Source of the DNA: Blautia sp.
Lineage (GTDB): Bacteria > Bacillota > Clostridia > Lachnospirales > Lachnospiraceae
Reading direction: 5' to 3'
DNA: 14,994 nucleotides
NCBI GenBank assembly: GCA_017515945.1
Contig: JAFWDX010000309.1
Coordinates: forward strand, 1-14,994
Shown: positions 1 to 7,115 of the stretch, in pieces
Numbering within the stretch: the stretch's first letter is position 1
Layout: each line of letters opens with the position of its first letter
Position numbers and translations under genes: made by a program
The notes under the pieces: generated by a model
What the model was told of the DNA's origin: nothing
The model's database searches: none
Seen by the model: only the letters and a program-made list of their open reading frames with translations

Positions 1-281
1 GACTGTTTTCCAAATATTGCCGTTATGGTAGCATCACCAAAACTTCTTGCTGTAACCACGCCACTTTGGTTAACTGTTGCGACTTTTTTATTATTTGTCT
101 TCCATTTCACTGTTCCGGAAAAATTCTTAGCTTTCAGTGTATATTTCTGTCCTACATACAGACCAATGAACTCTTTTGAAAGCCTCGGTGTCGCTGCCGA
201 TACAAATGACGGGAATGACAAACCCAGAATCATCGCAGCAGCCAGCAAAAGGACCAGGATTTTTTTACTGAATCTTTTCAT
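1..281 (-). CDS. Secreted Ig-like (Big_2-type) domain protein, 5' part only
   Basis: Translating the minus strand from the ATG at 281 gives 93 residues with no stop before the left edge, so the 3' part lies outside the window. Residues 1-29 form a signal peptide: basic start MKRFSKK, a hydrophobic stretch rich in L and A, then a likely cleavage after VSA. Residues about 33-93 resemble a bacterial group 2 Ig-like (Big_2) repeat: LYVGQKYTLKA, then VKWKTNNKKVATVNQSGVVTA, then GDATITA. This pattern is typical of cell-surface or secreted proteins in Clostridia. The start is supported by AAGGAAGG about ten bases upstream and by a promoter at 317-345. There is no lipobox cysteine. The role beyond adhesion or surface display cannot be judged from this fragment; the missing part could hold an enzyme domain or more Ig repeats. 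Confidence 0.8.
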   Translation of the reverse strand, partial: MKRFSKKILVLLLAAAMILGLSFPSFVSAATPRLSKEFIGLYVGQKYTLKAKNFSGTVKWKTNNKKVATVNQSGVVTARSFGDATITAIFGKQ

Positions 282-316
282 GACGCGCCTTCCTTTAAAA
301 TTAGATTGATATGATT

Positions 317-345
317 ATTGTATCTTATTTCAGAAAATAATTCAA
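317..345 (-). promoter_or_regulatory. Promoter of the Ig-like protein gene
   Basis: Read on the minus strand, TTGAAT (340-345) and TACAAT (317-322) are separated by exactly 17 bases. They lie 36 bases or more upstream of the ATG at 281. This is a good sigma-A type match and suggests that the gene is transcribed independently of tsf, whose terminator lies upstream at 413-450. Confidence 0.6.
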
Positions 346-412
346 CTGTATGATTTTTTACATGATTGTCATATTTTATACACAGAGATACTTTATTGTC
401 CATACATCAAAC

Positions 413-450
413 AAAAAAAGAAGCCACCACCTAAAAGGTAATGACTTCTT
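413..450 (-). terminator. Rho-independent terminator downstream of tsf
   Basis: On the minus strand AAGAAG (445-450) pairs with CTTCTT (418-423), with further inner pairing around an AAAA/TTTT loop. The hairpin is followed by a run of seven U residues (413-419). It lies about 280 bases after the tsf stop and would end the rpsB-tsf transcript before the Ig-like gene's promoter. Confidence 0.6.
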
Positions 451-726
451 CATCAGCTCAATATATAACTGAGTTGGTAAACCTTTAAGTCCATGAACAT
501 GTCAATAATAATGACTCAATTTGACTCAACCAAACTTATCCGAGGAATTATCCGAGGAAAAATCACTTGAGTCACGACTCAACTTTGACTCAAAAAAATA
601 CGATAATCCGTGATAAGTTATGATAAGTTTTGATGGCAAAGATATAAGGTTCTGAGTCAGTTATAAAGGCTACGACACCTTATTTCCAGTACTTTCAAGA
701 CATACCAGAGAAGAACTTATCCGAAA
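451..726. other. Gene-free stretch with short direct and inverted repeats (possible attachment-site remnant)
   Basis: No plausible gene is seen. The stretch holds AACTTATCCGA twice (533-543 and 714-724, the second abutting the tsf stop codon). It also has TTATCCGAGGA twice in tandem (536-546, 548-558) and GATAAGTT twice (612-619, 622-629), which is the reverse complement of AACTTATC. TGACTCAA occurs at 512-519, 522-529 and 586-593, and TTGAGTC-AC-GACTCAA forms a palindrome at 567-582. Clusters of direct and inverted short repeats next to a gene's 3' end resemble tyrosine-recombinase attachment regions, but no recombinase gene is present, so this remains inference. Confidence 0.3.
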
Positions 727-1668
727 TTACATGCCACCCATCTGCTTGGCAACTTCTTCTGCGAAATTCTCCTGCTTCTTCTCAATACCCTCACCGGTCT
801 CGTAACGAACGAATCCTTTGACGGTGATCTTGGCGCCGTTGGCTTTGGCAACCTGAGCGACATAATCGGAAACCGGCTGTTTGCCGTCCTCTGCCTTGAC
901 ATAGATCTGGTCGAGCAGGCAGATTTCTTTCAGCTCTTTGTTGATACGGCCGTTGATCATGCCAAGGATGACCTTCTCGGGCTTCTGAGATTCCTTCGGA
1001 TCGTTCTTGATCTGAGCAAGGAGGATCTCTTTCTCATGATCGATGTAGTCCTGGCTGATCTCGTTGCGGCTGGTGTAGAGGGGCTTAAGAGCGGCAACCT
1101 GCATGGCTACGTTCTTGGCCATCTCTTTGATCTCATCGTTGATCACGTCTGTCTCAACATCGACAAGGACGCCGATCTTGCCGCCCATATGGATATAGGA
1201 AGCGATGAAACCGTTCTCTTCGCAGACCTGCTGGAATCTGCGGATGTTCATGTTCTCGCCGATGACAGCGATCTGGCCGGCCAGGGCTTCCTGAACGGTC
1301 TTGGAGGTGTCGAGAGCCCAGGGCTCTGCAAGGAAAGCCTCGATGTCGGCTGCGCCTGTGGTAAGAGCCTGAGCGGCAACTTCACCGACATAGGTCTGGA
1401 ATTTTTCGTTCTTGGCGACGAAGTCGGTCTCTGCGTTGACTTCGACAACAACAGCCTTTTTGCCGTCATCGGAAACAAGAGTCCTGCAAAGACCCTCGGC
1501 AGCGATACGGCCGGCTTTTTTCTGTGCGGTGGCAAGGCCTTTTTCACGAAGGAACTCGATCGCCTTGTCCATATCTCCCTCGGTGGCGGTAAGGGCCTTT
1601 TTGCAGTCCATCATACCGGCGCCGGTCATTTCTCTGAGCTCTTTTACCTGAGCGGCTGTGATTGCCAT
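727..1668 (-). CDS. tsf: Elongation factor Ts
   Basis: This 313-residue protein is the guanine nucleotide exchange factor for EF-Tu in translation elongation, acting in the cytoplasm. The N-terminal UBA-like domain is clear: MAITAAQVKELREMTGAGMM, then DCKKAL at about 22-27. It is followed by the hallmark TDFVAKN at about 80-86, which contacts the EF-Tu nucleotide-binding domain. The rest is the dimerisation/core domain, and the protein ends in EEVAKQMGGM. The length is normal for Clostridia. The start is supported by GGAGG about ten bases upstream. It follows rpsB on the same strand with a 218-base gap, the usual rpsB-tsf pairing. The next gene downstream is not pyrH, which often follows in bacteria; instead a terminator and an unrelated surface-protein gene follow. 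Confidence 0.97.
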   Translation of the reverse strand: MAITAAQVKELREMTGAGMMDCKKALTATEGDMDKAIEFLREKGLATAQKKAGRIAAEGLCRTLVSDDGKKAVVVEVNAETDFVAKNEKFQTYVGEVAAQALTTGAADIEAFLAEPWALDTSKTVQEALAGQIAVIGENMNIRRFQQVCEENGFIASYIHMGGKIGVLVDVETDVINDEIKEMAKNVAMQVAALKPLYTSRNEISQDYIDHEKEILLAQIKNDPKESQKPEKVILGMINGRINKELKEICLLDQIYVKAEDGKQPVSDYVAQVAKANGAKITVKGFVRYETGEGIEKKQENFAEEVAKQMGGM

Positions 1669-1700
1669 TGGTTTGTCCTCCCAAATATATGAATGAGTCT

Positions 1701-1746
1701 GTGAAGAGCAGCCTGTCTGCAGTTATGCAGCTGCAGGCTGCTTCAC
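1701..1746 (-). other. Hairpin in the rpsB-tsf spacer
   Basis: GTGAAG (1701-1706) pairs with CTTCAC (1741-1746) and CAGCCTG pairs with CAGGCTG inside it, with a further CTGCA/TGCAG stem around GTTA. There is no U-run after it on either strand, so it is not a classical terminator. It could be a processing or pausing structure in the rpsB-tsf mRNA, setting the ratio of the two proteins. The structure is seen; the role is inference. Confidence 0.45.
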
Positions 1747-1886
1747 AATACGTTTATTCCGTTTTTAACCAGAGTATCTTAATGCGTGGTATTTCACTTA
1801 TCGTTTAAGAAGCCTGGCATAAACCGCGGCGACAAATTTCATTTTACTTTGATTTGTTCCCGCGTATGATTGTTTCAATATGTATA

Positions 1887-2636
1887 TTACTCAGCGTCAG
1901 CAGCCTGCTCGAACTCCTCGGAAACAGCCTCGATCTCGCCATCGGCAACAGCTGTGCCCTGGTTTGCTTCGATAACGGCGTCGGCCATCTTGGAAACGAT
2001 CAGCTTGACGGCGCGGATGGCATCGTCATTGCCCGGGATCACATAGTCGAGCTCTTCCGGATCGCAGTTGGTATCGCAGATACCGATCAGCGGGATGCCG
2101 AGGGTATGAGCTTCCTGTACGCAGATGTGCTCTTTCTTGGGGTCAACAATGAAGATCGCATCGGGGAGACGCTTCATCTCTTTGATACCGCCGAGGTTCT
2201 TCTGAAGCTTTTCCTGCTCCTTGCGAAGAGCGATGACTTCTTTCTTGGGCAGTACGTCGAATGTGCCGTCTGTCTCCATGGTCTCGATCTGTTTCAGTCT
2301 GCCGATACGGGCCTGGATGGTCTTGAAGTTGGTCAGCATGCCGCCGAGCCATCTTTCATTGACATAGAACTGGCCGCAGCGCTCAGCCTCTGTGCGGATG
2401 GCGTCCTGGGCCTGCTTCTTGGTGCCTACGAAAAGGATGTGGCCGCCGTTGGCAACGATGTCCGCTACTGCATTGTAGGCATCGTCAACCATGCCGACTG
2501 ACTGCTGCAGGTCGATGATGTAGATCCCGTTTCTCTCGGTGTAGATGTAGGGAGCCATCTTGGGGTTCCATCTGCGGGTCTGATGTCCGAAGTGTACGCC
2601 TGCTTCAAGCAGCTGTTTCATGGAAATAACGCTCAT
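1887..2636 (-). CDS. rpsB: 30S ribosomal protein S2
   Basis: This 249-residue protein is ribosomal protein S2, which binds late in small-subunit assembly. Characteristic stretches are [17 protein letters not shown] near the N-terminus, [52 protein letters not shown] and [13 protein letters not shown]. The C-terminus is an acidic tail ([13 protein letters not shown]), common in this family. The frame stays open upstream to 2798, but the ATG at 2636 is chosen because AAAGGAGAG lies directly upstream and the conserved family start [13 protein letters not shown] follows. The extra upstream residues do not look like S2 and coincide with the leader RNA and promoter. It is the first gene of the rpsB-tsf unit and is divergent from the nucleoside importer. 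Confidence 0.97.
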   Translation of the reverse strand: MSVISMKQLLEAGVHFGHQTRRWNPKMAPYIYTERNGIYIIDLQQSVGMVDDAYNAVADIVANGGHILFVGTKKQAQDAIRTEAERCGQFYVNERWLGGMLTNFKTIQARIGRLKQIETMETDGTFDVLPKKEVIALRKEQEKLQKNLGGIKEMKRLPDAIFIVDPKKEHICVQEAHTLGIPLIGICDTNCDPEELDYVIPGNDDAIRAVKLIVSKMADAVIEANQGTAVADGEIEAVSEEFEQAADAE

Positions 2637-2667
2637 TTTTTTCTCTCCTTTTTTGGTTTTTCTTCCG

Positions 2668-2713
2668 CTCAGGTCGCTTTCTGAGGGGACCCATGTGTGG
2701 GCACCTCCCTGAG
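2668..2713 (-). promoter_or_regulatory. Structured rpsB leader RNA (candidate autoregulatory leader)
   Basis: In the untranslated leader of rpsB, read on the minus strand, CTCAGG (2708-2713) pairs with CCTGAG (2668-2673). Inside this, GAGG with GCCCA pairs back with TGGG and CCCTC around a short loop, leaving an AGAAAGCGA internal strand. It starts about 50 bases after the predicted transcription start and ends about 30 bases before the ATG. Ribosomal protein operons often carry such leaders for feedback by the encoded protein, and S2 leaders are known in gamma-proteobacteria. Whether this structure binds S2 is inference. Confidence 0.45.
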
Positions 2714-2769
2714 AATCGCCGGGCGTGTATTTTGAGCAAATTGCAGTGGCTGTACACTGCAACCATCGG

Positions 2770-2798
2770 ATTATAACACAGATGTTCCTGAAGAGCAA
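2770..2798 (-). promoter_or_regulatory. rpsB promoter
   Basis: On the minus strand a perfect -10 TATAAT (2770-2775) lies 17 bases from a weak -35 TTGCTC (2793-2798). The predicted start is near 2763, giving a leader of roughly 127 bases before the rpsB ATG. Confidence 0.55.
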
Positions 2799-2828
2799 AT
2801 ATTTTTTTCAAATTCAGGTGCAGGTTCC

Positions 2829-2859
2829 ATGAGTCAAGGAACCTGTCCCCCTGACTCAT
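2829..2859 (+). repeat. Dispersed 31-base palindromic repeat, copy 1
   Basis: The arms ATGAGTCA and TGACTCAT flank a core beginning AGGAACCTGTCCCC. The first copy of the family lies in the rpsB / importer divergent spacer, about 30 bases upstream of the rpsB -35. It is preceded by a stray CAGGTTCC, which matches the reverse complement of the core. Confidence 0.85.
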
Positions 2860-2878
2860 TCTCACGGCTTGGCTAAAA

Positions 2879-2919
2879 ATGAGTCAAGGAACCTGTCCCT
2901 CTGACTCCCTCTGACTCAT
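2879..2919 (+). repeat. Dispersed palindromic repeat, copy 2 (extended)
   Basis: This copy has the same arms and the core AGGAACCTGTCCC, but the right arm is partly duplicated (CTCTGACTC then CCTCTGACTCAT), making it 41 bases long. The duplication suggests slippage or unequal repair at the repeat. Confidence 0.85.
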
Positions 2920-3013
2920 CCATCCGGCGCTGCCTGCCTCAGGACATTACCAAGCCCGGCGTCCGGTTGTTAGAAGGCACTTCCGGTTATACCGTGCCAT
3001 AAGACAGGGGGAG

Positions 3014-3043
3014 TGAGTCAAGGAACCTGTCCCCCTGACTCAT
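3014..3043 (+). repeat. Dispersed palindromic repeat, copy 3
   Basis: TGAGTCA, then AGGAACCTGTCCCC, then TGACTCAT; the outer left base differs from copy 1. It ends 25 bases before the -35 of the importer promoter. Confidence 0.85.
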
Positions 3044-3068
3044 TTTATCGCAAAAAACACAAAGAGTA

Positions 3069-3097
3069 TGGACATTTTCACTTATATATTATATAAT
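3069..3097 (+). promoter_or_regulatory. Promoter of the nucleoside importer operon
   Basis: TGGACA (3069-3074), a 17-base spacer, then a perfect TATAAT (3092-3097) in an AT-rich run. The predicted start is near 3104, giving an untranslated leader of about 87 bases that contains a half copy of the dispersed repeat. No purine riboswitch-like fold is apparent in this short leader. Confidence 0.7.
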
Positions 3098-3111
3098 TTA
3101 AACGATTCATA

Positions 3112-3131
3112 GTGAGTCAAGGCAACTGTTC
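3112..3131 (+). repeat. Degenerate half copy of the dispersed repeat
   Basis: GTGAGTCAAGGCAACTGTTC matches the left arm and part of the core of the 31-base family with several changes, and has no right arm. It lies inside the predicted 5' leader of the importer operon. Confidence 0.5.
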
Positions 3132-3191
3132 AATGGGAAAACCGCCAAATACCGCAAATCCCTGAGAACCAACAACAGAAAGGAGTATTTT

Positions 3192-4292
3192 ATGAAAAAG
3201 ACATTGCTTGCTTTGAGCACCCTGGCTCTCGCACTGGTCCCGCTTGCTGTTCCGCAGCAGGCTCTCGCTGCAGAGCCCCGCAACGTTGTCTACCTGGTAA
3301 ACGGTAACCTGGGTGACAAATCCTTCTTTGATTCCGCAAAGGCCGGACTGGATCAGCTCGAGGCCGACGGACGCATCACCCTCAACACCGTTGAGATGGG
3401 CGGCACGGATGCAGACCAGCCGAAATGGCTCTCCACCCTTTACGAAGTAGCTGATTCCGGTGAGTACGATCTGATCGTCTGCGGTACTTTCCAGATGCCC
3501 GACTACCTTAAAGAGGTCGCCGAGGCTTATCCGGATCAGAAATTCCTGATCTTTGATGACGACACCTATGCAGGCGAGGATGCCAACGTCGCCAACATCG
3601 TCTTCCGTCAGAATGACCTGGGTTACATCATCGGCACACTGGCCGGCTGCATGACCCTCGACACCAATGTTGAGCGGATCAACGAGGACAAGGTCATCGG
3701 CTTCGTCGGCGGATATGACAGCCCGGTTATCAATGACTTCATGACCGGATATATCACCGGCGCACAGGCTGTTGATCCCGATATCAAGGTCGACGTCCGT
3801 TATACCTCCGACTATGTCGATACCGCCAAGGCCAAAGAGTATGGCAACTCCATGATCAACGACTCCAAGTGCGACATCATCTGGGGCGTGGCCGGCAATG
3901 CAGGCAACGGCGCGGCAGAGGCTGTCCTTGAGACCGGCGGCGGCTGGTTCATCGGCGTTGACTCCGACCAGGAGCTTACCTTCTCTGATGACCTTGCAGC
4001 CATCACCCTTACCAGCGGACTTAAGAACGTAGGCAACTCCCTGATCTGGTTCATGGATCAGTGGGATGCAGGCGAGGAGCTCTTTGGCAAGAGGACTTCC
4101 CTCGGTATCGTGGAAGGCGGCGTAGGCATCGTCACAGACAAGAACTATGACACCATCACCAGCGATGAGACCAAAGCTGCCGTAGATGCTGCCATCGAGG
4201 CCGTTTCCAGTGGAGAGATCGTTGTTCCGTCCGCATTTGACGAGGGCGGCAACGAAGCTGCTCAGAAACTCCGTGACAGCGTGCGTCCGTAA
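3192..4292 (+). CDS. BMP-family nucleoside-binding protein of an ABC importer
   Basis: This is a 366-residue extracytoplasmic solute-binding protein of the BMP/PnrA-like family, which captures nucleosides for the ABC importer encoded next. Residues 1-27 are a signal peptide ending in QALA before AEPRN. The mature domain shows family stretches: VNGNLGDKSFFDSAKAGL near the N-terminus, DLIVCGTFQMPDYL, NDLGYIIGTLAG, GFVGGYDSPVINDFMTGY, IIWGVAGNAGNGAAEA and WFIGVDSDQE. AAAGGAG lies eight bases before the ATG. It is the first gene of the operon and is followed by a large hairpin and a terminator that should make it the most abundant product. Oddly, there is no lipobox cysteine, whereas BMP proteins of Gram-positive bacteria are normally lipoproteins. 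The family assignment is firm. Nucleoside as substrate is supported by the adjacent nucleosidases and by resemblance to NupNOPQ-type importers, but the exact ligand is unknown. Confidence 0.92.
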   Translation: MKKTLLALSTLALALVPLAVPQQALAAEPRNVVYLVNGNLGDKSFFDSAKAGLDQLEADGRITLNTVEMGGTDADQPKWLSTLYEVADSGEYDLIVCGTFQMPDYLKEVAEAYPDQKFLIFDDDTYAGEDANVANIVFRQNDLGYIIGTLAGCMTLDTNVERINEDKVIGFVGGYDSPVINDFMTGYITGAQAVDPDIKVDVRYTSDYVDTAKAKEYGNSMINDSKCDIIWGVAGNAGNGAAEAVLETGGGWFIGVDSDQELTFSDDLAAITLTSGLKNVGNSLIWFMDQWDAGEELFGKRTSLGIVEGGVGIVTDKNYDTITSDETKAAVDAAIEAVSSGEIVVPSAFDEGGNEAAQKLRDSVRP

Positions 4293-4301
4293 TATCATTT
4301 C

Positions 4302-4354
4302 AGGAGTCAGTCGTAAAATAATATTTAAATGATACATTTTTACGGATGACTCCT
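4302..4354 (+). other. Long intercistronic hairpin after the binding-protein gene
   Basis: AGGAGTCA and CGTAAAA on the left pair with TTTTACG and TGACTCCT on the right, separated by an AT-rich loop, so 15 paired bases are interrupted by one small mismatch. It starts ten bases after the stop codon and has no U-run, so it may protect the 3' end of the binding-protein message. The role is inference. Confidence 0.55.
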
Positions 4355-4374
4355 TAGTTTCTGTCGATAGCTGA

Positions 4375-4398
4375 GGGGGCTGGTTCAGCCCCCTTTTT
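4375..4398 (+). terminator. Internal terminator between binding protein and ATPase genes
   Basis: GGGGGCTG (4375-4382), loop GTT, CAGCCCCC (4386-4393), then TTTTTATT: a compact, strong intrinsic terminator. It lies between the first and second importer genes with no new promoter visible after it. It therefore probably lets only part of the transcription continue, giving more binding protein than membrane complex. Confidence 0.8.
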
Positions 4399-4422
4399 AT
4401 TCAAAATGGAGTGGTAAGCGAT

Positions 4423-5982
4423 ATGAGCGAAGAATATGCCATTCAGATGAAAGGGATCACCAAGGTTTACCCCAACGGTACCATGGCCAATCAGGACGTT
4501 GACTTTGAGGTAAAAAAAGGTGAGATCCACGCACTGATGGGTGAAAACGGTGCAGGAAAATCCACCCTGATGAAAATGCTCTTTGGCATGGAACAGCCCA
4601 CTTCCGGGGAAATCCTGGTCAACGGGGAAAAGGTGAACCTCACTTCCCCGACTGTAGCCATATCCAAAGGGATCGGCATGGTTCACCAGCATTTCATGCT
4701 GGTGCCGAGTCTTACCGTTGCCGAGAACATGGTCCTGGGCATGGTGCCCACAAAGGGCGGTTTTGTGAGCGATTACAAAAAAGCGGTTCAGCTCACCCGG
4801 GAATATTCCGAGAAATTCAATCTCTATGTGGAAGCGGATGCCCGCGTGGCCGATATTCCCGTCGGCATGAAACAGAAGGTCGAGATCCTCAAAGCCCTTG
4901 TGCGAGGTGCCAGGATCCTGATCCTGGACGAGCCCACCGCCGTGCTGACCAGTCAGGAAACAGCCGAGCTCTTTACCCAGCTCGTAAATCTGAAAAATCA
5001 GGGATACACCATCATCTTTATTTCGCACAAACTGAATGAGATCATGGAGATCACCGACAGGATGACGATCCTGAGGGGCGGCAGGTCCATGGGTATTCAT
5101 GAGACCAGTTCCGTCACTCCGCAGGAGATCTCCCGCCTGATGGTCGGCCGTGACGTCGTGCTGAAGGTCGAAAAAGAAGAAGCGCAGCCCACCGACGAGG
5201 TACTGCGTGTACGTGACCTGGAGTATGTCAATGACTGGGGCAAAAAGATGCTCGACAAGGTATCCTTCTCCGTGCGCAAAGGAGAGATCCTGGGTATCGC
5301 CGGCGTAGAGGGCAACGGGCAGAAAGAGCTGGTGGATATGCTCTTTGGTTTTGCCAGACCCAATCACGGTACCGTCGAGGTCAACGGTCAGAGCGTCCTG
5401 GGCCTGAACCAGCGCCAGATCCGTGAGATGCATGTCTCCATGGTTCCGGAGGATCGTATGATCTTTGGTATCGCCGGGACCGCCACGATCGAGGAGAACC
5501 TGATCAGTGACCGGTGCACCTTCCCCAGGCTCAACAATGGTCCTCTTTTCAATATGAAAGCCATTCACGAAGAGAGTGCCCGCCTGGTCAAAGACTATAC
5601 CGTCAAATGCAAAAACCCGCATCAGCAGGTAGGCAGCCTCTCCGGTGGTAATATCCAGAAGGTCGTCGTGGCCAGAGAGTTTTCCAACGATCCCCAGCTG
5701 ATCATCGCGGATCAGCCCACCCGAGGCATCGATGTAGGCGCGACCGAGTTTATCCGTAAAAAACTGGTCGAACTCTCCCGTTCCGGCATCGCGGTGCTCC
5801 TGATATCCGCAGACCTGAATGAAGTCATGGAGCTGTCAGACAGCCTGATCATCATGTGCGGCGGAAAGATCGCAGCCTACTTTGAGGATACCAGGGACCT
5901 GACCGATGATTTGATGGGCAAATACATGCTCGGCCTGGAGCGTCAGGAGGCCGACCAGATCAGGAGGGTGTGCCATGAGTAG
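4423..5982 (+). CDS. Nucleoside ABC importer, tandem ATP-binding protein
   Basis: This 519-residue protein contains two fused ATPase domains and energises the importer at the inner face of the membrane (RbsA/YufO-like architecture). Domain 1 has Walker A GENGAGKST at 40-48, the Q-loop at Q89 (HQHF), a degenerate signature PVGMKQK and Walker B LILDEPTAVLT with D169-E170. Domain 2 has a degenerate Walker A (GVEGNGQKELVD, about 294-305), a canonical signature LSGGN at 406-410, and ADQPTRGIDVG, where Gln replaces the catalytic Glu. One competent and one degenerate site is normal for this family. The ATG at 4423 is preferred over an in-frame GTG at 4411 because GGAG lies 11 bases upstream of the ATG and nothing suitable precedes the GTG. 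It overlaps the next gene by eight bases. Confidence 0.93.
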   Translation: MSEEYAIQMKGITKVYPNGTMANQDVDFEVKKGEIHALMGENGAGKSTLMKMLFGMEQPTSGEILVNGEKVNLTSPTVAISKGIGMVHQHFMLVPSLTVAENMVLGMVPTKGGFVSDYKKAVQLTREYSEKFNLYVEADARVADIPVGMKQKVEILKALVRGARILILDEPTAVLTSQETAELFTQLVNLKNQGYTIIFISHKLNEIMEITDRMTILRGGRSMGIHETSSVTPQEISRLMVGRDVVLKVEKEEAQPTDEVLRVRDLEYVNDWGKKMLDKVSFSVRKGEILGIAGVEGNGQKELVDMLFGFARPNHGTVEVNGQSVLGLNQRQIREMHVSMVPEDRMIFGIAGTATIEENLISDRCTFPRLNNGPLFNMKAIHEESARLVKDYTVKCKNPHQQVGSLSGGNIQKVVVAREFSNDPQLIIADQPTRGIDVGATEFIRKKLVELSRSGIAVLLISADLNEVMELSDSLIIMCGGKIAAYFEDTRDLTDDLMGKYMLGLERQEADQIRRVCHE

Positions 5983-7114
5983 AAAAAACAGTATTAAATT
6001 CAGCCTGATCCGCGGCCTGGCCGCGATGGGCATCGCGCTGGCAGTAGCTTTTCTGCTCATTCTGTTCAGTGCGAACGGCAGCAATCTGCCGGAGAAATTT
6101 TCGTCCTCGCTGGCAGCACTGAGAGAAATGCTCATCAGCCCGGTCATCCGTAAAAACGGCACCTTCAGCGTAAAGGGCCTGAGCGATGTGCTGGCAGGTA
6201 TGATCCCGATCATGTTTACCGGTCTGGCCACATGTATCATGTTTGCGGCCAACCAGTTCAACCTCGGTGCCGAGGGCGGCATCATGCTGGGCGCTTTCGT
6301 CACAGCTCTGGTAGCCATCTATCTCCCGCTCCCGACTCCGGCCCTGATGGTCGTAGCCGTGCTCGTGGGCGGCCTGAGTGTCGGTATCCTCATGCTGATC
6401 CCGGCCGTGCTTAAGGCCAAACTGGGAGTCAGTGAGATGGTTAACTCGCTGATGCTCAATTACGTGATCATGTATTTCATCAATTACCTGATGAACAGCT
6501 ATCTGGCGGATACCAGCAAGGGTATCACCCAGACCTTCCCCTTCAGGGCAAACGCGCTGATCCCTCAGATGATCAATAACGGTTCCCGTCTGTCATGGGG
6601 CTTTGTCGTCGGCCTGATCATGGTCGTGCTGAGCTGGCTGTTCATGTACCGGACGAGATGGGGCTACGGCATCCGGATGACCGGTATCAACCAGCCCTTC
6701 GTGATGTATTCCGGTATGAACGTTGCACTGATCGTTATCCTCTGCCAGGTTCTCGGCGGTTTTCTGGCCGGCATCGGCGGCGGTATCGAGATGCTGGGAC
6801 GCTACAATGTTTACAACTGGTCGGCACTGCCCGGATACGGCTGGACCGGAATCACCGTGGCTATCCTGGCGGGAAACAACCCGCTCTTTGTGCCGCTGGC
6901 AGCCTTCTTTATGTCCTATCTGACAAAGGGCTGCACCCTGATGTCTACCAACGCCAATGTTCCTTCACAGCTGATCAGCATTATCCAGGCTGTCATCTTT
7001 ATCTTCTTCGCAGCTCAGCAGTTCATGTCCGGCTACAGACAGAAGCTCGTGGTCAAGAGCGCGCAGGAGGAGCAGGCAAAGGCACGTCAGGAGGGAGAAA
7101 GGAGCGATCAGTAA
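5975..7114 (+). CDS. Nucleoside ABC importer, permease subunit 1
   Basis: This is a 379-residue integral membrane protein of the BPD_transp_2 permease family (YufP/NupP-like), one half of the transmembrane channel. It has a hydrophobic N-terminal helix (about 12-32), an extracytoplasmic stretch of about 40 residues, then a series of membrane segments. Family stretches are FAANQFNLGAEGGIMLGAF (about 90-108) and VSEMVNSLMLNYV, the coupling region, followed by RTRWGYGIRMTGINQPF and a glycine-rich AGIGGGIEMLG. The C-terminal tail is charged (KSAQEEQAKARQEGERSDQ) and cytoplasmic in prediction. AGGAGGG precedes the ATG, which sits inside the end of the ATPase gene (ATGAGTAG overlap), so the two are probably translationally coupled. 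It is the longer, larger-N-terminus permease expected as the first of the pair in this operon type. Confidence 0.92.
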   Translation: MSRKNSIKFSLIRGLAAMGIALAVAFLLILFSANGSNLPEKFSSSLAALREMLISPVIRKNGTFSVKGLSDVLAGMIPIMFTGLATCIMFAANQFNLGAEGGIMLGAFVTALVAIYLPLPTPALMVVAVLVGGLSVGILMLIPAVLKAKLGVSEMVNSLMLNYVIMYFINYLMNSYLADTSKGITQTFPFRANALIPQMINNGSRLSWGFVVGLIMVVLSWLFMYRTRWGYGIRMTGINQPFVMYSGMNVALIVILCQVLGGFLAGIGGGIEMLGRYNVYNWSALPGYGWTGITVAILAGNNPLFVPLAAFFMSYLTKGCTLMSTNANVPSQLISIIQAVIFIFFAAQQFMSGYRQKLVVKSAQEEQAKARQEGERSDQ

Positions 7115-7115
7115 T

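Noticed and set aside
2637..2798. N-terminal extension of rpsB
   Set aside because: The frame is open, but the extra residues do not match S2, the region holds a promoter and a structured leader, and a good ribosome binding site precedes 2636.
3105..3191. Purine or other riboswitch in the importer leader
   Set aside because: The leader is short, occupied partly by a repeat remnant, and shows no terminator or recognisable aptamer pattern.
3117..4337. A 406-codon open frame on the minus strand opposite the BMP gene
   Set aside because: It lies fully antisense to a gene with clear family motifs. The translation shows no recognisable domain and no ribosome binding site was seen. It is a by-product of codon bias on the real strand.
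4411..4422. GTG start for the ATPase gene
   Set aside because: No ribosome binding site precedes it, whereas GGAG stands at a suitable distance from the ATG at 4423.
4354..5622. A 422-codon open frame on the minus strand opposite the ATPase gene
   Set aside because: It is antisense to an ABC ATPase with all motifs in place, and its composition is unlike a real protein. A shadow frame.
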